This document shows positions 6,463 through 12,278 of a stretch of 12,278 bases of DNA, in pieces. The first letter of the stretch is position 1, and every line of letters starts with the position of its first letter. The notes beneath the pieces are model-generated. The model worked only from the letters and a program-made list of their open reading frames with translations, searched no databases and was not told the origin of the DNA. The DNA comes from Planctomycetaceae bacterium TMED10. Its GTDB lineage: Bacteria; Planctomycetota; Planctomycetia; Pirellulales; UBA7805. Location: positions 1-12,278 of the forward strand of contig NHBP01000108.1 in the NCBI GenBank assembly GCA_002168195.1, in the 5' to 3' direction. A program made the position numbers and the translations under genes.

Positions 6463-6852
6463 ATGCGGTTTGATCATATGGCGTTTGAAGTTTCTGATCT
6501 TGAGCATTCGATTGCTTTTTATGGCAACGCCCTGGGCTTCACCGAAAGCTGGCGTCATCGAAACGAAGAAGAAAATGAAGAGTGTGTGTTTTTGGCGCTG
6601 GGCAGTGTGCGACTAGAACTGCTTGTGCGGTTAGATGGAACATTCAAAGGTCTGCCGGCCCCCCAAACACCTTACTGCCCTCATCTCGCGATCGGTGTCG
6701 ACGACCTGGATATCGCGATCAACCAACTCAAGAAAAATAAGGTCTCTATTCTCCGAGGACCACTCTCGGTGGAAGGAAAGGTGCGGTGGCTTTACTTTGC
6801 CGATCCTGACCATAATGTGATCGAACTGGTCCAATGGCTGGACGAAAATTAG
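6463..6852 (+). CDS. VOC (glyoxalase/bleomycin-resistance fold) family protein
   Basis: 129 residues from ATG 6463, which has AGGTGG 8 nt upstream (6449-6454); an in-frame TTG at 6442 precedes that site and is less likely. Two beta-alpha-beta-beta-beta modules are visible. The four metal-ligand positions of the superfamily are intact: His5 (FDHMAFEV), Glu52 (RLELLV), His74 (CPHLAIGV) and Glu121 (VIELVQW). FYGNALGF and FADPDHNVIEL are classic VOC motifs. Metal-dependent isomerase, lyase or epimerase chemistry is likely (glyoxalase I or methylmalonyl-CoA epimerase are the nearest kinds), but the substrate cannot be read from sequence. It is divergent from the oxygenase pair and ends 15 nt from the convergent membrane-protein gene. 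Confidence 0.88.
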   Translation: MRFDHMAFEVSDLEHSIAFYGNALGFTESWRHRNEEENEECVFLALGSVRLELLVRLDGTFKGLPAPQTPYCPHLAIGVDDLDIAINQLKKNKVSILRGPLSVEGKVRWLYFADPDHNVIELVQWLDEN

Positions 6853-6867
6853 CGTGGTAGAAACGCC

Positions 6868-7335
6868 TCAACGACCACTTTGGGTCCGGGTGATCCCCAT
6901 GGCCGTGAGCAGGACTGATACGAGGAGCAAGAACGCGCCGGCTGGCAACAAAAGAATCCCCAAACTCGGATCGCCGGGATAAGGAAAGAGCCCGCCGAAA
7001 AAAAAGCCGAGAGGCATCAATACACTCGCCCCGATCAAGCTCCATGAAGCGATTTTTAGATTTGATTCTGGCCAATCATCGATACGCGTGAGGGTCCAGC
7101 TGAAAGCAAGATTCACCAGTCCCAGGAGCGTGCCGTGCGTGTGGGCCAAGGTGAGCATCAAACGGCGGGTTTCATGATCGGCATCCAGATACCAGCCGAC
7201 TTTGAATCCATGCATGACTTCCAAGCCGATGCCGAGCGAGAGAAATACAAACAGTTGCCACCAGCCGAAACACAAATGCAAGTGCGCTTTGCTCAGACGT
7301 GCTGCGTTCCCACGGGCTTCTGGCTGATGATCCAT
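6868..7335 (-). CDS. Four-helix membrane protein with intramembrane histidines
   Basis: 155 residues with four predicted transmembrane segments, at about 22-38, 60-80, 95-115 and 125-147. Histidines cluster at or in the first two helices: His18/His20 (KAHLHLCFGWW), His42 (EVMHGFKVGW) and His65/His67 (LAHTHGTLLGL). HxH motifs at helix ends recall the heme- or metal-binding helices of respiratory membrane proteins, but I do not recognise the family and no CxxCH is present. The ATG at 7335 follows the cytochrome stop codon after only 3 nt (TCT), so the two genes are almost certainly one transcript and probably coupled. A role as membrane partner or quinone-side anchor of the octaheme cytochrome is an inference from that spacing and the histidines. 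Confidence 0.8.
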   Translation of the reverse strand: MDHQPEARGNAARLSKAHLHLCFGWWQLFVFLSLGIGLEVMHGFKVGWYLDADHETRRLMLTLAHTHGTLLGLVNLAFSWTLTRIDDWPESNLKIASWSLIGASVLMPLGFFFGGLFPYPGDPSLGILLLPAGAFLLLVSVLLTAMGITRTQSGR

Positions 7336-7338
7336 AGA

Positions 7339-9276
7339 CTACTCGGGTATTTCGACTGCCGTATCGTCTCGTGCCGCAGACATGCGTTCAAGGAAGGCGT
7401 TCAGCGGTTCGTTCCCGATCAATTCTATGATTCTTTCTGCCGCTTCGGAACCGGGTGGGTTTTCTGCCTGCCATTTGGTTCGGGCGGTTGTCTGGTCCGC
7501 CTGGTGCGCATCATCGCTGGCAAGGAAATCGAATGGAAATTCATTTGGTGTGTATCCGGGGACGGCACGCAGCGCACGATGCGCAATAAAGCGGACCTGA
7601 TCGTAGGGATCGGTAAGTAGTTGCACCAGGAACGGTGCCTGCCAAGTGTTATCCGATGCGGTGAGGGCGGGGGTCCAACCGAAGTGCCAGGCAGTGACTG
7701 CCCGTTGGATAGCATCGCCCTTGAGGAGCCAGAGGATCGATGCGGGCAGTTCCTGTTGTTCTGCCGTCAGCTTGGGTGGTGATTGCCCGTACCACTCAGA
7801 GAGATAATCTCCGGCCCAGGCGAGTGATTTATCGAGATGGCAAAGATTGCAAGCATCCGGTCGGCCCGTGTCAGCACTCCGCTGGACATCGGGACTGTCG
7901 ATGCGGTGACTCCGCATCGCGGTGGAGAGTGCGTAGCTTGTGTTGGGCATATGGCAGTTGTAACAGAGACTACCGCTTGAATCGGCTGCGTGGTGAGTGT
8001 GCGCGCTCAGATTATCGCGATACGATGAATGGCACTGCAGGCACGCTTCGTTCGTGTCCATCATCGCCGCAAGTTGATCGTTCGGATCACTGTCATGCAT
8101 CGAGTGACACGACAGGCACGTTAATTCTCCTTGGAGATAGCAGGGTGATTTGATATGCGCGTTGTATTCATCACCCCCGATGCGGCACGTGCCATCATTC
8201 CAGAACACTTTACTGAATGTGTGGCCTTCGGTGGGAGTTTCGACTCCTTCGATTTTGGGTCGATCTTTGCCGTAGTAATCTTCTAGCTCGTCTAGATTAT
8301 CAAAATCCGCAAACGTTAGGTGTTCTGCGAGGTCATCATTCCCGGCCCGATATTGAATGCCTTCTTTGCGGGCACTGACAAGATCAATGGGTTGGCTGCT
8401 GCTGTGACAGCGGCCGCAGATCATCACGCTCACCTCGGTGGTGCAATGTTCAGGATTGACAATCGTCGGATCCGGTCCGCCGCGCAAATGCTGCATGTAG
8501 CGATTTAGCGCATTTTGATGATGCTTAACGTGTTCTCTGCCTGGCCCATGGCACGCTTCACAAGAAATGCCGAAATCGGCGACGCGACTATCGGCCACCA
8601 TCCGCTCTTCATCGAAGAAAGGCATTCCCCCGGTGCTGTGGCAATTGATGCAGTGGCTATTCCAATGTGCCGAGTTGCCGGGTGTGTCGGGGGGTTCAAT
8701 GACCGATTTTTGTTTTGGTATCCATCGCTGCTCGGCGATGTTGTAATAGAGAGGGATTTCAATCGGTTGTCGCTTCAGGTTTGGCACCCAATAAGCCTGG
8801 TAGTGGTGGGAACCGGTCGACATCACAACACGGCGAGGAAAGTTCGGTAATGAGCGGACGTTACCCATCGTGTTTTTCTTTTTCGCATCCACCATAAAGA
8901 GGTCGCCGTCTCGATAGAAATTGTAAGTAATGTCACCGACCTGGTAATCTTTGCCATCAAAATCGCCCACGACCGTTTCGGGCGAGACAACCTGGGTCAT
9001 TGTGCGATGAAACGTGTTGTGCCACGAAGCGTGTGCACCCGGATGGCATTTCTTGCAGGTGTCGGAAGACACATAATCACCGGTCCGATCGACCCGGGGA
9101 ATTGTTTCTTCGGGTACGGGAATTTCCTGCTCGTAAAACAAAAACCCGGCGGTAGAGCAGAGCAGGGCGGCGAGAATGACGAGGCGGACGAGTCCGTGCC
9201 GCGTTGCGCTCATTGCGCTCGTTGCACTTGTCGCGCTTGTCTTGGTGGGCTGCGGATTTTCTCTAGGTGAATGCAT
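7339..9276 (-). CDS. Membrane-anchored octaheme c-type cytochrome with C-terminal helical repeats
   Basis: 645 residues. ATG 9276 has AGGGA 9 nt upstream. After an Ala/Ser/Thr repeat (residues 11-25) comes one transmembrane anchor (29-47), then a periplasmic domain. There are eight CxxCH heme sites: Cys74 (CKKCH), 209 (CINCH), 239 (CEACH), 287 (CGRCH), 387 (CLSCH), 412 (CLQCH), 438 (CYNCH) and 476 (CNLCH). Many extra His could serve as distal ligands (HNTFH, GSHHY, EGHTF, HTHH, RSH). Residues 515-575 form helical repeats of HEAT type (DPYDQVRFIAHRALR). The layout resembles the cytochrome c554/multiheme families that move electrons or reduce small oxyanions; the substrate is unknown. It is followed after 3 nt by the four-helix membrane protein. 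Confidence 0.9.
   Translation of the reverse strand: MHSPRENPQPTKTSATSATSAMSATRHGLVRLVILAALLCSTAGFLFYEQEIPVPEETIPRVDRTGDYVSSDTCKKCHPGAHASWHNTFHRTMTQVVSPETVVGDFDGKDYQVGDITYNFYRDGDLFMVDAKKKNTMGNVRSLPNFPRRVVMSTGSHHYQAYWVPNLKRQPIEIPLYYNIAEQRWIPKQKSVIEPPDTPGNSAHWNSHCINCHSTGGMPFFDEERMVADSRVADFGISCEACHGPGREHVKHHQNALNRYMQHLRGGPDPTIVNPEHCTTEVSVMICGRCHSSSQPIDLVSARKEGIQYRAGNDDLAEHLTFADFDNLDELEDYYGKDRPKIEGVETPTEGHTFSKVFWNDGTCRIGGDEYNAHIKSPCYLQGELTCLSCHSMHDSDPNDQLAAMMDTNEACLQCHSSYRDNLSAHTHHAADSSGSLCYNCHMPNTSYALSTAMRSHRIDSPDVQRSADTGRPDACNLCHLDKSLAWAGDYLSEWYGQSPPKLTAEQQELPASILWLLKGDAIQRAVTAWHFGWTPALTASDNTWQAPFLVQLLTDPYDQVRFIAHRALRAVPGYTPNEFPFDFLASDDAHQADQTTARTKWQAENPPGSEAAERIIELIGNEPLNAFLERMSAARDDTAVEIPE
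9202..9237 (-). repeat. 9-bp imperfect tandem repeat coding for a Ser-Ala-Thr run
   Basis: Four degenerate nonamers (forward CGTTGCGCT, CATTGCGCT, CGTTGCACT, TGTCGCGCT) lie inside the cytochrome gene and code for TSATSATSAMSAT at residues 13-25, just before the membrane anchor. The TTGCG core and 9-bp period match the non-coding repeat at 4206-4240. Confidence 0.7.
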
Positions 9277-9409
9277 CTGGGCAATTCCCTGGATCAGACG
9301 CCGATTCGGTGGTATCTCGTCAACACTGTATTTTCTGCTAGTCGTTGCCGGAGAGTCAAGCGCTTGGGAGAATGAACTACTGAATCTTATCGGTCTAGGG
9401 AGACGCTTA

Positions 9410-10153
9410 TTAAAGGGGATTCTCTTTTTTTCCGGCTCTCCACAGCAACCAGCAAAGGATTCCCAGGTAAATTATTGCGATACCGACCAGCGGCCAGAGG
9501 AGCCAGGGAAAGGAATCAAAGAGTGTCATGGACGTATAGGCTTGCAAATAGCACAGGGGTGCCATGCCGATGAAGGTCCCGAGCATGACGTGTGTTACCG
9601 GAATAGGGGTCGGGCCGGCAGCATACGAAACGAGGTCTGAGGAGGTGAGCGGATTGATGCGTAAGAGTAGGATGATTCCCATGCCATGGCGTTCGATCCG
9701 TTCCCGTTGGCGGATGAAAAAAGGTTTTCTCGCAATTTTTTCGCGGGCCTCCGGACCGAGCAGAGAACGCATGATGCCGCAGGCCAAGCCTGCGCCGATG
9801 GTATTTCCGATCAGTGTGATCGTTCCACCCCAAAACCCTCCGAAAAGCATGCCTCCGGGAAGGTAAAGCAGCGTACCGGGAATAGGTGCAATCACCACTT
9901 CAGCGATCACTAGCATGAGATAGGCTAGTGGGGCAAGGTTGCCCCACGCCGCAAACAATTCCTGGATCGCCTCCACCTTCTCCGCGCTCGGTAAAGTGGT
10001 GCTCAGGACAGTGGCGACGATGCCACCGGTGTAATACGACCAGCAGAAAAACAGACTCAAAGCGAGTAACAACCCGCCGCCCGCCAATCGCCAGGCCCAT
10101 AGCGGGAAAGAATGTTTTTTATTTTGCATCCCATCCACTGCGGAAAACCTCAT
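9410..10153 (-). CDS. TVP38/TMEM64 (VTT domain, DedA-like) membrane protein
   Basis: 247 residues, strongly hydrophobic. The first helix is at about residues 18-37 (WRLAGGGLLLALSLFFCW). The VTT/SNARE-associated core follows: VIAEVVIAPIPGTLLYLPGGMLFGGFWGG (82-110, with the reentrant PIPG element), NTIGAGLACGIMRSLLG, an amphipathic charged stretch (REKIARKPFFIRQRERIERHG) and RINPLTSSDLVSYAAGPTPI. A last helix ends in a basic tail. These proteins are predicted lipid scramblases or flippases of the cytoplasmic membrane; the precise substrate is unknown. ATG 10153 is 3 nt after the esterase stop codon, which favours coupling. An internal ATG at 10129 (MQNKKHSF) is an alternative start, and neither has a strong ribosome binding site. 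Confidence 0.85.
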   Translation of the reverse strand: MRFSAVDGMQNKKHSFPLWAWRLAGGGLLLALSLFFCWSYYTGGIVATVLSTTLPSAEKVEAIQELFAAWGNLAPLAYLMLVIAEVVIAPIPGTLLYLPGGMLFGGFWGGTITLIGNTIGAGLACGIMRSLLGPEAREKIARKPFFIRQRERIERHGMGIILLLRINPLTSSDLVSYAAGPTPIPVTHVMLGTFIGMAPLCYLQAYTSMTLFDSFPWLLWPLVGIAIIYLGILCWLLWRAGKKENPL

Positions 10154-10156
10154 TGC

Positions 10157-10900
10157 CTAGCGTTGCTGTTGCAAAAACCAATCATAAAGGTCCGGATTGG
10201 CATAGGTCGCACTCCACGAATCGTGGCCTGCCTCGGGATAGATGGTGAATTGAGTTTCTCCCTCTTCAGCTTTGACTGCACGAACCATGCGTTCCGATTC
10301 GGCGAGTGGTACCACTGAATCGCGGGCACCGTGAAAAACCCACATTGGAAGGGCCGATAATTTTTTTGCATCCTTTGGATTTCCACCGCCACAGATGGGA
10401 GCAATGGCTGCGAATCGTTCCGGTCGTGCACCGGCTAGGTGCCAGGTGCCATAGCCGCCCATACTCAGGCCGGTAAGGTAAACCCGCTGCTTGTCGACCC
10501 GATATTTATTTTCAATTGTGTCCAGTAATGCGGCGAGCTTTTTTAATTGCGCTTGATCGCTCCACCATTTTCCGTTCGGGCACTGTGGCGAGACGATAAT
10601 AAACGGTAGATCCATCGTGCCATCACGTACGATCTTCGGCGGACCATGTTTGGCGACCTTGTCGATGTGGGTGCCCCGTTCCCCCGCGCCGTGCAGAAAG
10701 AGGATGAGTGGCCAGTCTTTTTTCGATTCGTGGTATCCGTTCGGAAGGTATAGTAGGTAATCCATCTTCTGTTTTCCGCCGGGGCCGCTGGCAAGCTGTT
10801 CTCTCGTTTGCCGCAGATCAGGATCAGCTGCCGCGATCACCGTATAGCACAGCAGGGAGTAGAGCGTAAAAAAATGAGGCACGATTGAATTTCTTGACAT
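10157..10900 (-). CDS. Exported alpha/beta-hydrolase (serine esterase, phospholipase/carboxylesterase-like)
   Basis: 247 residues from ATG 10900. The frame is open upstream to an ATG at 10999, but only the downstream start puts the signal peptide at the N-terminus (MSRNSIVPHFFTLYSLLCYT, cleavage near AAA-DP). The catalytic set is complete: oxyanion region FLHGAGERG (68-75), nucleophile Ser146 in GLSMGGYG, Asp194 in FHGARDSVVP and His226 in PEAGHDSW. The arrangement matches the LpqC/polyhydroxybutyrate-depolymerase-like and predicted-peptidase esterases often found in planctomycetes, which act outside the cytoplasm on acyl or feruloyl esters; the actual substrate is unknown. No Shine-Dalgarno sequence is seen. 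It is followed after 3 nt by the VTT membrane protein. Confidence 0.85.
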   Translation of the reverse strand: MSRNSIVPHFFTLYSLLCYTVIAAADPDLRQTREQLASGPGGKQKMDYLLYLPNGYHESKKDWPLILFLHGAGERGTHIDKVAKHGPPKIVRDGTMDLPFIIVSPQCPNGKWWSDQAQLKKLAALLDTIENKYRVDKQRVYLTGLSMGGYGTWHLAGARPERFAAIAPICGGGNPKDAKKLSALPMWVFHGARDSVVPLAESERMVRAVKAEEGETQFTIYPEAGHDSWSATYANPDLYDWFLQQQR

Positions 10901-11148
10901 GCGATTGCGATGGATTTGGTGTTGGATTGGTTGTGGGCCGACTATTTTTGCGGACGCTGTGTGGATGGTTTGTTGACGCAATGTAGCGTAATGCAGCATG
11001 ATTCGTCTAATCGCCCGGTCGTGACGTAGCTGGGCTTAATCGATATAAACCCTAGACGATTACCGGGGCTGGAGATTAACCTGTAGGTTCCTCGAGCCGG
11101 GGGCGGATCGTTTTTACATTCTGGAAAAAGAAAAGGGAGAAAAGGTCG

Positions 11149-12183
11149 ATGGACTGCAAATTATATCGAGTGGGTGATGCGAAACAGATGCAATCCGGCG
11201 GGCGGTTCATCGCAATTCACCTGAGCCTTCTTCTCTGTGTGGTAGCGATCGGAACGAGCTGCTCGAAAAACCCGGGGACGAACCAGAATGAGTTGGTCGA
11301 TGCAAAAGAGATCATTCACGAGACGGATTCGTCCAAGCTAACAGCCACCAATATGGGGGTTCCCGTTAACTCATCCGAGGGTGAATTTAATCCGGAGATG
11401 ACCAGCAACGGTCTAGAAATGTTCTTTTCCTCTGAGCGCGAAGGTTCGCAGGATCGCGACTTATATCGTGCCCGCCGCGAGACACCCGATGGCGAGTGGA
11501 CGGTTGTTGAAAACATGGGACCGAAGATTAACAGTCCGCATCTTGATTCTGGCCCGTCGATCACTGCCGATGGAAAGACGCTCGTCTTTCACTCTGAAAG
11601 ATTATTTAACGGCGAGGAGGATGGAATCCAAACACATCGCGATCTGTTTTATACGCAGCGGGCATCGCTGGACGCCCCGTTTGGGAAAGTAGAGCTTGTT
11701 CCCGGCAAAGAGGTGATCACTGGCTATGCAGATACTGCGGCATTGATTACCGATGATGGCAAGACGATGTATTTTAGTTCGAATCGCCCCGGCGGAATCG
11801 GCAGTAAAGATATTTATATGGCGACAAGAGAAGATCCGAACGGTCCTTTCACAGCTGTGCAAAACATGGGGCCGAATGTGAACTCGAAGTGGGTCGATTC
11901 CAACCCCGCAATTACCGAAAACGGGCTGACGCTGTTTTTTCATTCCAAGCGGCCCGGCTTCGGTCGATCGGATCTTTACGTAACGTGTCGACCATCGAAG
12001 GATGCATCCTGGGGCCCGGCACGTAATTTGGGCGTGTCTGCCAATACTGACTATGCCGAAGCGAATCCGAGCGTTTCGGCGAACGGAAAAATTTTGCTGT
12101 TCCGATCTGATCGAGAAGGAACGGTCGGCAAGCAAGATTTGTGGCAGATGCCCATGGATCCAGCTTGGCTCAAATGTGAGTAA
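11149..12183 (+). CDS. PD40/TolB-like beta-propeller lipoprotein
   Basis: 344 residues. ATG 11149 is preceded by a long purine run (AAAAGGGAGAAAAGGTCG). A basic N-region and hydrophobic stretch (FIAIHLSLLLCVVAIGTSC) lead to Cys38. The lipobox is imperfect (Gly rather than Leu/Val/Ile at -3), so lipidation is probable but not certain. Five repeats of about 50 residues follow, each with the form NMGxxVNS...D..PSITxDGKTLxFxSxRxG....DLYxxxR. Examples are NMGPKINSPHLDSGPSITAD, YADTAALITDDGKTMYFSSN and VDSNPAITENGLTLFFHSKR. This is the PD40/WD40-like propeller seen in TolB and in OmpA-linked lipoproteins; no OmpA domain is present. The likely location is periplasmic membrane face; the role is binding or scaffolding, with no catalytic site seen. 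Confidence 0.85.
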   Translation: MDCKLYRVGDAKQMQSGGRFIAIHLSLLLCVVAIGTSCSKNPGTNQNELVDAKEIIHETDSSKLTATNMGVPVNSSEGEFNPEMTSNGLEMFFSSEREGSQDRDLYRARRETPDGEWTVVENMGPKINSPHLDSGPSITADGKTLVFHSERLFNGEEDGIQTHRDLFYTQRASLDAPFGKVELVPGKEVITGYADTAALITDDGKTMYFSSNRPGGIGSKDIYMATREDPNGPFTAVQNMGPNVNSKWVDSNPAITENGLTLFFHSKRPGFGRSDLYVTCRPSKDASWGPARNLGVSANTDYAEANPSVSANGKILLFRSDREGTVGKQDLWQMPMDPAWLKCE

Positions 12184-12222
12184 TCGTTGTTTCATTTTGG
12201 TGAACTATCGAGAGAAGCAAAG

Positions 12223-12278
12223 ATGCCGCATGACCAATCGAATTTTGACGATTTAATCAATCTGCTGCAAAAACAGCG
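12223..12278 (+). CDS. Start of an unidentified gene (3' end missing)
   Basis: ATG 12223 follows a purine-rich AGAGAAG about 7 nt upstream and 39 nt after the lipoprotein stop. Eighteen codons are visible: MPHDQSNFDDLINLLQKQ. The acidic, Leu-rich helix (FDDLINLLQKQ) resembles the N-terminus of planctomycete ECF-type sigma factors, but this is too short to assign. It may share a transcript with the propeller lipoprotein. Confidence 0.5.
   Translation, partial: MPHDQSNFDDLINLLQKQ

Noticed and set aside
10901..10999. N-terminal extension of the esterase (33 extra residues)
   Set aside because: It would bury the signal peptide internally and its composition is unlike the rest of the protein; the frame is open by chance.
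10973..11002. TTGACG ... CATGAT as a promoter for the plus-strand propeller lipoprotein
   Set aside because: The -10 is poor, the spacing is 18 nt, and it lies about 150 nt upstream of the start; not convincing enough to annotate.
11013..11035. GCCCGGT/GCTGGGC stem as a terminator
   Set aside because: It needs two wobble pairs, has no T-tract, and lies between divergent genes where no terminator is expected.

Overview
This window reads as an ordinary stretch of planctomycete-type chromosome. That assignment is an inference from gene content: an exported SDS22-type leucine-rich-repeat protein, an exported FG-GAP propeller, a VPEPST (PEP-CTERM) protein, an octaheme cytochrome c with a helical-repeat tail, a PD40-propeller lipoprotein and a CNHCPY-type thioredoxin-fold protein are typical of that phylum. 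No rRNA, tRNA, insertion sequence, integrase, CRISPR array or phage gene was seen.

Layout. Positions 1-3950 hold four minus-strand genes, read right to left: a GTG-started nucleotidyltransferase (3021-3950), the FG-GAP protein (1565-2890), the thioredoxin-fold protein (938-1525) and an LRR protein that runs off the left edge (1-805). Positions 3951-4431 contain no long gene. They hold an overlooked 37-codon ORF with a strong ribosome binding site and an EF-hand-like segment, a 9-bp tandem repeat, and a hairpin just ahead of the nucleotidyltransferase. Next on the minus strand are a PEP-CTERM-like protein with no signal peptide (4432-5007) and two 2-oxoglutarate/Fe(II) oxygenase genes joined by an ATGA overlap (5168-5662 and 5659-6363). 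A divergent VOC/glyoxalase gene lies on the plus strand (6463-6852).

Positions 6868-9276 are a two-gene minus-strand respiratory-looking unit: an 8-heme membrane-anchored cytochrome c followed 3 nt later by a four-helix, histidine-bearing membrane protein. Positions 9410-10900 are a second tight minus-strand pair: an exported serine esterase followed 3 nt later by a TVP38/TMEM64 (VTT) membrane protein. From 11149 the plus strand carries a PD40-propeller lipoprotein and the first 18 codons of another gene.

Most genes act at or outside the cytoplasmic membrane. The clearest functional groupings are the two translationally coupled oxygenases and the cytochrome plus membrane-protein pair. I found no obvious new defence or mobile system. 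The least explained items are the oxygenase pair beside an abnormal PEP-CTERM protein, the 37-residue ORF, and TTGCG-type nonamer repeats found both between genes and inside the cytochrome's N-terminus.
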